From contig CADBMU010000082.1 in NCBI GenBank assembly GCA_902795845.1, positions 1 to 30,355 on the forward strand: a stretch of DNA of 30,355 nucleotides. The letters are read 5' to 3'. Source of the stretch: an uncultured Erysipelotrichaceae bacterium. Lineage in GTDB: Bacteria; Bacillota_I; Bacilli_A; RF39; UBA660. A program made the position numbers and the translations under genes. Below, one piece after another: positions 15,661-22,518 of this stretch. Position 1 is the first letter of the stretch. The number at the start of each line of letters is the position of its first letter. The notes beneath the pieces are model-generated. The model did no database searches. It had not been told where the DNA came from and saw nothing but the letters and a program-made list of their open reading frames with translations.

Positions 15661-16146
15661 ATGAAGTCCACAGGAGTAATAAGAAGAATTGATGAATTAG
15701 GAAGAATCGTAATACCTAAAGAAATAAGAAAAAATTTAGGTATTAGAGAAGGCGATAATTTAGAAATATTAATAGAAAATGATAAATTAACTCTTCAAAA
15801 ATTTTCAAAAATAACTAATTATCAGGAAGATATTGAAAATATTATATATAATATAGCGAGATCTTTTAATATAAAAATAAATTTTTATGATCGAGAAAAA
15901 CTTATATATGCTACTGATAATTATTTTAAAAATATAAATGTTCAAAAAATTATAAATGATATAATTAATAATCGAAAAGAAGAAACTATTGAATTAGAAA
16001 ACCATAAACTTTTTTGTAAACCAATTATTATACTTTCTGATGTAACTGGAATTTTAGTTTTTGAAGTTAATAATAACATGAATGAAATTAATAAAATTGC
16101 TAATTTTTTAACAAATGTAATAACAAATAAAATAGATATTTCTTGA
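15661..16146 (+). CDS. spoVT: sporulation transcription factor SpoVT (AbrB family)
   Basis: SpoVT is a late-forespore regulator of sigma-G genes. The 161-aa protein begins MKSTGVIRRIDELGRIVIP with the SpoVT/AbrB swapped-hairpin DNA-binding fold (residues 1-52). A GAF-like sensory domain follows (about 55-161), weakly conserved. The position directly after mfd is that of B. subtilis spoVT, which favours SpoVT over AbrB, and the GAF-length tail agrees. GGAGG at 15647-15651 is the Shine-Dalgarno. B. subtilis SpoVT is 178 aa. Confidence 0.9.
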   Translation: MKSTGVIRRIDELGRIVIPKEIRKNLGIREGDNLEILIENDKLTLQKFSKITNYQEDIENIIYNIARSFNIKINFYDREKLIYATDNYFKNINVQKIINDIINNRKEETIELENHKLFCKPIIILSDVTGILVFEVNNNMNEINKIANFLTNVITNKIDIS

Positions 16147-16171
16147 AATAAATATTAATACATGTTACAAT
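16143..16171 (+). promoter_or_regulatory. promoter of the metG T-box transcript
   Basis: TTGAAA at 16143-16148 overlaps the spoVT stop codon. TACAAT at 16166-16171 follows at 17 bp, with an upstream TG (16163-16164) making an extended -10. Confidence 0.8.
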
Positions 16172-16177
16172 ACCTTT

Positions 16178-16377
16178 GAATTTAGCAATGAAGGAAAGAG
16201 TAGATAACGTAGTTTTGTAGAGAGTTAATGGTTGGTGAAAATTAACAAATGAAATTATTGAACATGGTTCTGGAGTTAAAACGTTTAATTCGCGTTAAGA
16301 ATAAAGTGTATGAATAATTCATAAACTAAGGTGGTACCGCGGAAAATTTCCGTCCTTAGATTTATGAATTTTTTTAT
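16178..16377 (+). promoter_or_regulatory. T-box leader, methionine type, upstream of metG
   Basis: T-boxes sense uncharged tRNA and switch a terminator to an antiterminator. Seen here: GAAAGAGTAG of stem I, the distal AGAGAG and GGTTGGTGAAAAT loops, GAAC-ATG-GTTCTGGAG with a candidate Met specifier codon at 16264-16266, and the antiterminator core AAGGTGGTACCGCGG at 16328-16342. Its TGGT bulge (16332-16335) fits a tRNA ending ACCA. The terminator pairs about 16318-16331 with 16354-16368 and is followed by a T-run. The specifier assignment is by position and agrees with the gene downstream. Confidence 0.95.
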
Positions 16378-16394
16378 TAGAAAGAAGGAATATT

Positions 16395-17933
16395 ATGGAA
16401 AGTAAAGGAAAATATTATATAAGTACAGCTATAGCTTATACATCTGGTAAACCACATATTGGAAATACATATGAAATTGTATTAGCTGATGCAATTGCAA
16501 GATTTAAAAGATTACAAGGATATGATGTTTATTTTCAAACTGGTACTGATGAACATGGTGAAAAAATAGAATTAAAAGCTAAAGAAAAAGGTATTGAACC
16601 AAAACAATTTGTTGATGAAGTTTCTACAGAAATTAAAAGAATTTGGGATATAATGAATACAAGTTATGATAAATTTGTAAGAACTACTGATACAAATCAT
16701 GAAAAAGTTGTTCAACATATATTTAAAATAATGTATGAACAAGGAGATATTTATAAAAGTGAATATAAAGGATTATATTGTACTCCTTGTGAATCTTTTT
16801 GGACAGAATCTCAATTAGTAGATGGAAAATGTCCTGATTGTGGAAGAAATGTAGAAACTAAAAGTGAAGAAGCATATTTCTTTAAATTATCTAAATATCA
16901 AAAAAGATTAGAAGATTATATAGAATCTCATCCAGATTTCATCCAACCAGTGGCTAGAAAAAATGAAATGTTAAATAATTTTATTAAACCTGGTCTTCAA
17001 GATTTATGTGTTTCAAGAACATCATTTAAATGGGGTATACCTGTAGATTTTGATTCAAAACACGTAGTATATGTATGGCTTGATGCTTTAACAAATTACA
17101 TTACTAATATTGGTTATGATGTTGATAATGAATCAGAAGAATTTAAAACAAAATGGCCAGCTGATTTGCATTTAATAGGAAAAGATATAATAAGATTTCA
17201 TACTATTTATTGGCCATGTTTTCTAATGAGTTTAGGTCTAGAGATGCCTAAACAAGTTTTTGGTCATCCTTGGTTAATTATGGCTGATGGAAAAATGAGC
17301 AAATCAAAAGGTAATGTAGTATATGCTGATGATTTAGTAGAAGAATTTGGTGTTGATGCTGTAAGATATTATTTCTTACATGAAATTCCATTTGCATCTG
17401 ATGGGGTATTTACTAAAGATTTATTAATTGAAAGAATTAATGGTGATTTAGTTAATATTTTAGGAAATTTAATAAATAGAACAGTAAGTATGAACTTTAA
17501 ATATTTTGATGGTGTAATAGAAAATCCAAATATTGAAGAAGAATTAGATAAAGACTTAAAAAATAATGTTCTTTCATTAAAATCTAAAGTAGAAAATAGA
17601 ATGAATGAATTAAAAGTTGGTGAAGCAATTGAAGAAATCTTCGAAGTTCTAAGAAAATGTAATAAGTATATTGATGAAACAATGCCATGGAGTTTAGCAA
17701 AAGACGAAGATAAAAAGGATAGATTAAAAACAGTTTTATACAATTTATTAGAAAGTATTCGTATTTGTGCAGTATTATTACAACCATTTATGCCTGAAAC
17801 AAGTGAAAAAATATTTAAACAATTGAATACATCTATTTCAGATTATGATTCAATAAATGAATTTGGTGCTTTAGAACAAGGAAAAACTTTAAATGAACCT
17901 ACTCATTTATTTGATAGAATCGATACAAAATAA
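16395..17933 (+). CDS. metG: methionyl-tRNA synthetase
   Basis: MetRS charges tRNA-Met. The 512-aa class I enzyme has the HIGH-type motif KPHIGNTY, a zinc knuckle with CTPC...CPDC (four cysteines, about residues 128-149), WLDAL, and KMSKSKGN (about residue 300) followed by an anticodon-binding helical domain. It ends at about residue 510, so the C-terminal EMAP-II-like tRNA-binding domain of B. subtilis MetS (664 aa) is absent. AAGAAGGAA is the Shine-Dalgarno. Expression is governed by the T-box upstream, and a terminator overlaps the end. Confidence 0.98.
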   Translation: MESKGKYYISTAIAYTSGKPHIGNTYEIVLADAIARFKRLQGYDVYFQTGTDEHGEKIELKAKEKGIEPKQFVDEVSTEIKRIWDIMNTSYDKFVRTTDTNHEKVVQHIFKIMYEQGDIYKSEYKGLYCTPCESFWTESQLVDGKCPDCGRNVETKSEEAYFFKLSKYQKRLEDYIESHPDFIQPVARKNEMLNNFIKPGLQDLCVSRTSFKWGIPVDFDSKHVVYVWLDALTNYITNIGYDVDNESEEFKTKWPADLHLIGKDIIRFHTIYWPCFLMSLGLEMPKQVFGHPWLIMADGKMSKSKGNVVYADDLVEEFGVDAVRYYFLHEIPFASDGVFTKDLLIERINGDLVNILGNLINRTVSMNFKYFDGVIENPNIEEELDKDLKNNVLSLKSKVENRMNELKVGEAIEEIFEVLRKCNKYIDETMPWSLAKDEDKKDRLKTVLYNLLESIRICAVLLQPFMPETSEKIFKQLNTSISDYDSINEFGALEQGKTLNEPTHLFDRIDTK

Positions 17934-17957
17934 ATATTTCCCAGGAAATATTTTTTT
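17932..17957 (+). terminator. terminator of metG, with a near-Noc-site stem
   Basis: AAATATTTCC at 17932-17941 pairs with GGAAATATTT at 17944-17953, followed by T to 17957. The centre ATTTCCCAGGAAAT (17936-17949) differs from the Noc consensus by one base, so the element may serve both roles (inference). Confidence 0.7.
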
Positions 17958-17965
17958 GTTATAAT
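17957..17965 (+). promoter_or_regulatory. extended -10 promoter of tatD
   Basis: TGTTATAAT at 17957-17965 is a perfect extended -10 directly after the metG terminator. The -35 position at 17 bp reads TTTCCC inside the palindrome, so a conventional -35 is not visible. Confidence 0.55.
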
Positions 17966-17981
17966 TTAAGAGGTGATTATA

Positions 17982-18728
17982 ATGTTTACAGATACACATT
18001 GTCATATTTATAAAGAATATTATGATAATATTCAAGACATAATTAATGAAAGTAAAACTAATGGTGTAAATAGATGGATTAATGCTGGATGTAATATGAA
18101 ATCTAATGAAGAAGTAATAAATTTATTGGAATTTCCAAATATGTATGGAGTAATTGGAATTCATCCTGAAGATGTTTTAAATTATTGTGATAAAGATATA
18201 GAGTTTATTGAAAAAAATATAAATAAAGCAAAAATTCTTGGAATTGGCGAAATTGGACTTGATTATTACTACACTAAAGAAAATAAAAAAGAACAAATAG
18301 AATTATTTAATAAGCAACTGGCTATTGCTGAAAAATACAATAAGCCAGTAGTTATTCATAGTAGAGAAGCTACTCTAGATACTATAGATAATTTAAAAAA
18401 ATACAAATTAAAAGGAGTAATTCATTCTTTTAATGGCAGTTTAGAAACAGCTAAAATATATATTAAAATGGGATTTTTATTAGGGGTTAATGGTGTTATA
18501 ACTTTTAAAAATTGTAATATTAAAGATATTATCAAAGAAGTAGGACTTGAAAATATAATTTTAGAAACTGATAGTCCTTATTTAACACCTCATCCATATA
18601 GAGGAAAACAAAATTCTCCAAAACATATTATAGATATTGCTAATTTTGTAGCAGATTTGTATAACGTGTCTTTAAAAGAATTAGAAAATATTACCAATAA
18701 TAATATTAAGCGTATTTTTGACATTTAA
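17982..18728 (+). CDS. tatD: TatD-family metal-dependent deoxyribonuclease
   Basis: TatD proteins are TIM-barrel metal-dependent hydrolases with DNase activity in characterised members. The 248-aa protein shows the metal ligands in order: THCHIY (HxH, start), GIGEIGLDYY (Glu), VIHSRE (His), GVIHSFNGS (His) and ETDSPYL (Asp). The ATG at 17982 follows AGGTGAT with 4-nt spacing; the in-frame ATA-led start 9 bases upstream has no Shine-Dalgarno. The order metG-tatD is as in B. subtilis (metS-yabD). Standard length. Confidence 0.96.
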   Translation: MFTDTHCHIYKEYYDNIQDIINESKTNGVNRWINAGCNMKSNEEVINLLEFPNMYGVIGIHPEDVLNYCDKDIEFIEKNINKAKILGIGEIGLDYYYTKENKKEQIELFNKQLAIAEKYNKPVVIHSREATLDTIDNLKKYKLKGVIHSFNGSLETAKIYIKMGFLLGVNGVITFKNCNIKDIIKEVGLENIILETDSPYLTPHPYRGKQNSPKHIIDIANFVADLYNVSLKELENITNNNIKRIFDI

Positions 18729-18746
18729 ATATACATGTGTTAAAAT
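18718..18746 (+). promoter_or_regulatory. sigma-A promoter of the 3D-domain gene
   Basis: A perfect TTGACA at 18718-18723, a 17-bp spacer and TGTTAAAAT (TG plus -10 at 18741-18746). The -35 lies in the last codons of tatD. Confidence 0.85.
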
Positions 18747-18773
18747 ATTTTTACTATATAAAGAGGTGATAAG

Positions 18774-19313
18774 ATGAATAGTAAATTGCTTAAAAAAGCT
18801 TTTAAAATAATTCGTCTTTCTATAATAGTTGTTGTTTTATTAATAGCAGAAACATCTTCAAAAAAGTATGAAAATAAAATAGAAAGTGTTAATGAAAATA
18901 GAACTATTAATTTGACAACAATGGCACTTAAATTAGAAGAAGAAATATCAAATGATTTATATGCTACAAAAGATACATATACTGGAGATTTAACAGGTTA
19001 TACAGCTGATTGTCCATTATGTTCTGGAAGACTTGCTTGTACTCCAAACTATAATGTATTAAATGGAACAGAAACATATCCAGATGCTTCTTATGGAAAT
19101 GTAAGAATTGTTGCTTCAAGTAAAAACTTACCTTGTGGAACAGTAATTAGATTTAATAAAGCCAATGTTTCTAATAATCCAATTATAGCAATTGTACTTG
19201 ACCGTGGTGTCATTGGTAATGATATAGATTTATTATCTAATAGTAATGATTATGCAGTTAAAACAATTGGAAGATCTTCTATAAGTTATGATATACTAAG
19301 AACTGGGTGGTAA
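18774..19313 (+). CDS. membrane-anchored 3D-domain protein (YabE-like, truncated architecture)
   Basis: The 3D domain has a double-psi barrel like that of lytic transglycosylases such as MltA and is tied to peptidoglycan remodelling. The 179-aa protein has an N-terminal membrane anchor (about 12-27), a short linker, and a 3D domain from about residue 70: YTADCPLCSGRLAC, then NVRIVASSKNLPCGTVIRF and the signature IVLDRGVIGNDIDLL with the conserved aspartates. Four cysteines may form disulfides outside the cell. It occupies the yabE (rpfB-like) position between tatD and rsmA but lacks the DUF348 and G5 domains of YabE. The rnmV gene that follows in B. subtilis is absent. Confidence 0.85.
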   Translation: MNSKLLKKAFKIIRLSIIVVVLLIAETSSKKYENKIESVNENRTINLTTMALKLEEEISNDLYATKDTYTGDLTGYTADCPLCSGRLACTPNYNVLNGTETYPDASYGNVRIVASSKNLPCGTVIRFNKANVSNNPIIAIVLDRGVIGNDIDLLSNSNDYAVKTIGRSSISYDILRTGW

Positions 19314-19326
19314 ACCTAGTTCTTTT
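19298..19326 (+). terminator. possible terminator overlapping the 3D gene stop
   Basis: AAGAACTGGGT at 19298-19308 pairs with ACCTAGTTCTT at 19314-19324 (one G-U), with a 5-nt loop. The T-tract is only four long, so termination may be partial and rsmA may be read through. Confidence 0.6.
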
Positions 19327-19342
19327 AAAGAGGTGAATATAT

Positions 19343-20125
19343 ATGAAAGAATTACAAGCAAAAAAAAGTCTTGGTCAAAATTTTTTGAAAGACGAAAATG
19401 TTTTAAATAAAATAGCTAATTCTATTGATACTGATAATGATTTAATTATTGAAATTGGGCCAGGAATGGGTGCTTTAACAAAAAAATTAAAAAACAAGAA
19501 TTCATATTTGATTGCATATGAAATTGATGAAAGAACAAAAGAATATTTACTTCCTTTAGAGGATGAAAAAACTAAAATAATTTATAAAGATTTTTTAAAA
19601 ACTGATATTAAAGAAGATATAAAAAATTTAAACTTTAAATATAACAATATTTATATAATTGCAAATATACCATACTATATAACAACACCAATTATTGAAC
19701 ATATCATTGATGAAAAAATAGATGTAAAAGCAATGTCATTACTTGTTCAAAATGAAGTAGCAAATAGATTTAGTGCTAAAAGTAAAACTAAAGACTATGG
19801 AGCTATCACAGTATATTTAAATAATTATTTTGATATTGAAAAATTATTTGTTGTTAAAAATACCTGTTTTAATCCAGTACCAAAAGTTGATAGCGCTGTT
19901 GTTAAATTTACAAGAAAAGATACAGTTTTAGAAGATAAAGAATTTTATAAATTTTTAAATACATGTTTTGCTCAAAAAAGAAAAACTTTAAAAAATAATT
20001 TAAAAAAATATGATTGGAATCGCGTTAAAACTATCTTAAATAAATACAATATTTTAGAAAATTGTCGTGCCGAAGAGCTAGATTTAGAAATATTTAAAGA
20101 TTTATATAAAGAATTAGGTAAATAA
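19343..20125 (+). CDS. rsmA: 16S rRNA dimethyladenosine transferase RsmA (KsgA)
   Basis: RsmA dimethylates the two adjacent adenines of the helix 45 loop near the 3' end of 16S rRNA. The 260-aa protein opens with KKSLGQNFL, has SAM motif I IIEIGPGMGALT, and the catalytic motif NIPYYITTPII, then the C-terminal helical domain with FNPVPKVDSAVV. AGAGGTGAA is the Shine-Dalgarno. Standard length. The distinction from Erm resistance methylases rests on the conserved neighbourhood and the close match to the KsgA motifs. Confidence 0.96.
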   Translation: MKELQAKKSLGQNFLKDENVLNKIANSIDTDNDLIIEIGPGMGALTKKLKNKNSYLIAYEIDERTKEYLLPLEDEKTKIIYKDFLKTDIKEDIKNLNFKYNNIYIIANIPYYITTPIIEHIIDEKIDVKAMSLLVQNEVANRFSAKSKTKDYGAITVYLNNYFDIEKLFVVKNTCFNPVPKVDSAVVKFTRKDTVLEDKEFYKFLNTCFAQKRKTLKNNLKKYDWNRVKTILNKYNILENCRAEELDLEIFKDLYKELGK

Positions 20126-20147
20126 TTGACCTTTTAGGCATATAATA
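20120..20147 (+). promoter_or_regulatory. candidate mother-cell promoter of yabG
   Basis: CATATAATA at 20139-20147 fits the sigma-K -10 (CATANNNTA) and nearly the sigma-E -10. No clear sigma-K AC -35 is present; AAATAAT at 20120-20126 resembles a sigma-E -35 but at a short 12-bp spacing. B. subtilis yabG is sigma-K dependent. Confidence 0.4.
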
Positions 20148-20161
20148 TAGTGGTGATATAA

Positions 20162-20935
20162 GTGGATATCAAAAAAGGAGATTATGTTTCAAGAAAAAGT
20201 TATAACAACGACATAATTTTTAAAGTTATAAACATTAAAAACGACATATATTATTTAAAAGGTGCCGATGTTAGATTATATGCTGATAGTTTTTTAGAAG
20301 ATTTGATTAAAGAAGAGATTAAAGAAAAAAAAGAAGAAATTTCCACAGAATTACAAGATAATAATTCAGATAGAGGAGATTTTTTTTATTTGCCAGCTAA
20401 AATATTACATATAGATGGAGACAGTGAATATTTAGATAGATGTCTAAAATATTATAAAAATTTAAATGTCTATGCTGTTGGAAAAAAAATAAGAGAAGAT
20501 AAAATTTATGAAGAAATTTATGATTTATTAGAAGAATATAAGCCAGATATAGTCATTATTACAGGACATGATGCATTTTATAAAAAGAAAAAAGATACTA
20601 CTGATATAAGAAATTATAAAAATTCATTAAATTTTGTTAATGCTGTTAAAATGGCAAGAAAATATGAAAAATCTCATGATAAATTAGTTATAATAGCAGG
20701 AGCTTGTCAAAGTGATTATGAAGAATTAATAAAAGCGGGTGCTAATTTTGCTTCAAGTCCCAAAAGAATAAATATTCATGCTCTAGATCCAGCAATAATT
20801 GCATCATCACTTGCTTTAACTGAACGAAATAAGGAAATTGATCTTTTAGAATTATTAGAAAAGACCAAATACGGTAAAGATGGTATTGGTGGCCTTAAAA
20901 GTAATGGATTAATGTTTGTTGGATATCCAAGATAA
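20162..20935 (+). CDS. yabG: sporulation-specific protease YabG
   Basis: YabG is a cysteine-type protease that trims spore-coat and spore proteins during maturation. The 257-aa protein has an N-terminal SH3-like segment (GDYVSRKSYNNDIIFKV), then the YabG core: ILHIDGDSEYLDRCLKYYK, DIVIITGHDAF, VIIAGACQSDYEELIKAGANFASSP and INIHALDPAIIASSLALT. A GTG start with GGTGATA upstream is used. It lies directly before veg as in B. subtilis. It is shorter than the roughly 290-aa Bacillus protein. A candidate mother-cell promoter lies at 20120-20147. Confidence 0.94.
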   Translation: MDIKKGDYVSRKSYNNDIIFKVINIKNDIYYLKGADVRLYADSFLEDLIKEEIKEKKEEISTELQDNNSDRGDFFYLPAKILHIDGDSEYLDRCLKYYKNLNVYAVGKKIREDKIYEEIYDLLEEYKPDIVIITGHDAFYKKKKDTTDIRNYKNSLNFVNAVKMARKYEKSHDKLVIIAGACQSDYEELIKAGANFASSPKRINIHALDPAIIASSLALTERNKEIDLLELLEKTKYGKDGIGGLKSNGLMFVGYPR

Positions 20936-20947
20936 GAAAGGAAAATT

Positions 20948-21160
20948 ATGAATATTGATGATGTGAAAACTCAAATCAAAAATAATTTATATAGTAATAT
21001 AGAAATAAAAGTATATGGTATGAGAAATAAAAACTCTACTTATGTTGGATATATTTCCAATGTATATCCTGCAATATTTACAGTAAGAATTAATGGTGTT
21101 GATAAAAGTTTTAATTATGTTGACGTCTTAACCGGAGAAGTTAAAATAAAATATTATTAA
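20948..21160 (+). CDS. veg: Veg family protein
   Basis: Veg is a small, abundant Firmicute protein that promotes biofilm matrix expression in B. subtilis through SinR; the role here is unproven. The 70-aa product shows the family pattern: an N-terminal helix with DVKTQIKNNL, then a beta-barrel core GYISNVYPAIFTVRI and the C-terminal YVDVLTGEVKI. It starts 12 nt after the yabG stop with AAAGGAAAA as Shine-Dalgarno, so yabG and veg may share a transcript even though veg is usually vegetative. Confidence 0.88.
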   Translation: MNIDDVKTQIKNNLYSNIEIKVYGMRNKNSTYVGYISNVYPAIFTVRINGVDKSFNYVDVLTGEVKIKYY

Positions 21161-21164
21161 TTAC

Positions 21165-21192
21165 TTGCAAAAATTTACACATATGATAAAAT
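21165..21192 (+). promoter_or_regulatory. sigma-A-type promoter of spoVG
   Basis: TTGCAA at 21165-21170, a 16-bp spacer and TGATAAAAT (TG at 21184-21185, -10 at 21187-21192). B. subtilis spoVG instead uses sigma-H; no sigma-H site was seen. Confidence 0.65.
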
Positions 21193-21229
21193 AATATTAA
21201 GTTAAAATAACTTTAGGAGGAGTGGTGTT

Positions 21230-21496
21230 ATGGAAATTACATCAGTAAATGTACACAAAATTGAAAAAGAAGGAAAAAGAATTAAAGGTTTAGCTACAGT
21301 TGTTATCGATAATTCATTTGCAATTCATGATATTAGGATAATTGAAGGAGATAATGGCTTATTTATAGCAATGCCAAGTAGAAAAACTCCAACTGGAGAT
21401 TATAGAGATATTGCTCATCCAATTAATCCAGACGTTAGAAAAATGTTTGAAGATGCAATTTTTGAAGAATATAACAAAGAAGATGCAGAAAATTAA
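21230..21496 (+). CDS. spoVG: septation/RNA-binding regulator SpoVG
   Basis: SpoVG is a conserved nucleic-acid-binding regulator acting on asymmetric septation in Bacillus and on virulence genes in other Firmicutes. The 88-aa product has the whole family core: VNVHKIEKEGKRIKGLATVVI, FAIHDIRIIEG, GLFIAMPSRKTPTGDYRDIAHPI. The acidic tail is short. TTAGGAGGAGTG is a strong Shine-Dalgarno. It is monocistronic: an own promoter and a terminator at 21495-21518. Confidence 0.97.
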   Translation: MEITSVNVHKIEKEGKRIKGLATVVIDNSFAIHDIRIIEGDNGLFIAMPSRKTPTGDYRDIAHPINPDVRKMFEDAIFEEYNKEDAEN

Positions 21497-21518
21497 ACTC
21501 ATATTTATGAGTTTTTTT
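21495..21518 (+). terminator. intrinsic terminator of spoVG
   Basis: AAACTCAT at 21495-21502 pairs with ATGAGTTT at 21507-21514 over a 4-nt loop, followed by T to 21518. The stem and loop also contain the -35 of the yabP promoter. Confidence 0.85.
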
Positions 21519-21526
21519 AATACAAT
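21499..21526 (+). promoter_or_regulatory. candidate sigma-E promoter of yabP
   Basis: TCATATT at 21499-21505 matches the sigma-E -35 KMATATT at all seven positions. AATACAAT at 21519-21526 matches the -10 CATACAAT at seven of eight, spaced 13 bp. The expected start near 21532-21534 would leave a leader of only about ten bases beginning at the GGGTGAT Shine-Dalgarno. B. subtilis yabP is sigma-E dependent. Confidence 0.6.
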
Positions 21527-21542
21527 TTACTAGGGTGATAAT

Positions 21543-21827
21543 ATGCAAAATGATAATGTATTAATTGGTAACCATGAAGTAAAAATGACTGATAGGAAAA
21601 CTATTTATCTGACAGGTATAAAAAAAATAGTAAGTTTTGATAATGAAGAATTTTTAATGGAAAGTAACATGGGAGTAATACTACTTAAAGGTGAAAGCTT
21701 AGAACTAAATAAATTAGATACTTCCGATGGGAATGTTAAAATTAAAGGAAAAATAAATAGTTTGTCTTATGTTGATGGAAAAACTAAAAATAAAGATGAA
21801 GGATTATTTACCAAATTATTTAAATAA
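21543..21827 (+). CDS. yabP: sporulation protein YabP
   Basis: YabP is a mother-cell protein needed for spore cortex formation in Bacillus. The 94-aa protein matches the YabP/YqfC family: HEVKMTDRKTIYLTGIKKIVSFDNEEFLMES, then MGVILLKGESLELNKLD and the C-terminal GLFTKLFK. A GGGTGAT Shine-Dalgarno precedes the ATG. The stop overlaps the yabQ start by one base, giving a coupled yabP-yabQ pair as in B. subtilis. A candidate sigma-E promoter is directly upstream. Confidence 0.94.
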   Translation: MQNDNVLIGNHEVKMTDRKTIYLTGIKKIVSFDNEEFLMESNMGVILLKGESLELNKLDTSDGNVKIKGKINSLSYVDGKTKNKDEGLFTKLFK

Positions 21828-22129
21828 TGGATAATAAATTACAAATAATAACTTTTATATTTTCTTTTATTTATGGCTTTTCTTTTTTTTACTTAGAAGA
21901 ATTAAATTATCTAATAAATAAGAAAACTAAATGTTTTATTAAATATTTAAACAATACATTATTTATTTTAAATATGGTACTTATTTATGTTATTATAAAT
22001 TATAAAATTAATAATGGTTATTTTCATATTTATTTTATAATAACAATAGTACTAGGATATTTTCTTTCAAATTATACACAAAATAATGTAAAGAATTTAA
22101 TTAATAAGTACAAAAGAAAAAATAAGTGA
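21827..22129 (+). CDS. yabQ: sporulation membrane protein YabQ
   Basis: YabQ is a mother-cell membrane protein required for the spore cortex. The 100-aa product is very hydrophobic with about three membrane segments (8-22, 43-60, 67-83) and a basic C-terminus. Sequence similarity alone is weak, but the position between yabP and divIC and coupled start with yabP fit YabQ. It is shorter than the B. subtilis protein (about 210 aa), which has extra membrane segments. Confidence 0.82.
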   Translation: MDNKLQIITFIFSFIYGFSFFYLEELNYLINKKTKCFIKYLNNTLFILNMVLIYVIINYKINNGYFHIYFIITIVLGYFLSNYTQNNVKNLINKYKRKNK

Positions 22130-22135
22130 TATAAT
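22127..22135 (+). promoter_or_regulatory. extended -10 promoter of divIC
   Basis: TGATATAAT at 22127-22135 is a perfect extended -10 whose TGA is the yabQ stop. No good -35 is seen. It would let the essential divIC be expressed in vegetative cells independently of yabPQ. Confidence 0.45.
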
Positions 22136-22157
22136 TATCTTAAGAATGGATGATTAT

Positions 22158-22451
22158 ATGAAAGGTAAAATAACAAAAAAAGTAAAAAGAAGATTATTTT
22201 TTCAAACAGTATTTTTATTTATTTTAGTTTTTGCATTAATTTTCTCTGTATTTAATGATTGGTCAAAAATATTACAAAATAAAAGAAAAATAAATTCACT
22301 TAATAGTGAATATACTTCTCTTTTAGAAAAAGAAGAATCATTAAATTCAGAAGTAACAAAATTACAAGATCCAGATTATGTTGCAAGATATGCTAGAGAA
22401 AAGTACATGTATTCATTACCTGATGAAGTAATTATTCGTATACCAGAATAA
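22158..22451 (+). CDS. divIC: cell division protein DivIC (FtsB-like)
   Basis: DivIC is a bitopic septal protein that pairs with FtsL in the divisome. The 97-aa protein has a basic cytoplasmic N-terminus, one membrane helix (about 14-32), an extracellular coiled coil (SLNSEYTSLLEKEESLNSEVTKL) and the family end DPDYVARYAREKYMYS. The ATG at 22158 follows GGATGAT, the same pattern as bofA; the in-frame ATG at 22146 lacks any Shine-Dalgarno. Position after yabPQ is as in B. subtilis. Confidence 0.92.
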   Translation: MKGKITKKVKRRLFFQTVFLFILVFALIFSVFNDWSKILQNKRKINSLNSEYTSLLEKEESLNSEVTKLQDPDYVARYAREKYMYSLPDEVIIRIPE

Positions 22452-22478
22452 GATAAACACTTTGTGTTTGTCTTTTTT
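22451..22478 (+). terminator. intrinsic terminator of divIC
   Basis: A 10-bp stem pairs AGATAAACAC at 22451-22460 with GTGTTTGTCT at 22464-22473 (one G-U), a 3-nt loop lies between, then a T-run. It begins at the last base of the divIC stop codon. Confidence 0.85.
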
Positions 22479-22495
22479 CAAAAAAATGGTATAAT
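22468..22495 (+). promoter_or_regulatory. promoter of the EcfA-like pair
   Basis: TTGTCT at 22468-22473, a 16-bp spacer and TGGTATAAT (TG at 22487-22488, TATAAT at 22490-22495). It overlaps the divIC terminator. Confidence 0.65.
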
Positions 22496-22518
22496 ATCAA
22501 AGCATTTTGGAGGATAAT

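Noticed and set aside
16255..16275. GGTTC-containing stretch as a tRNA T-arm
   Set aside because: It belongs to stem I of the T-box; no acceptor or anticodon arms can be formed around it.
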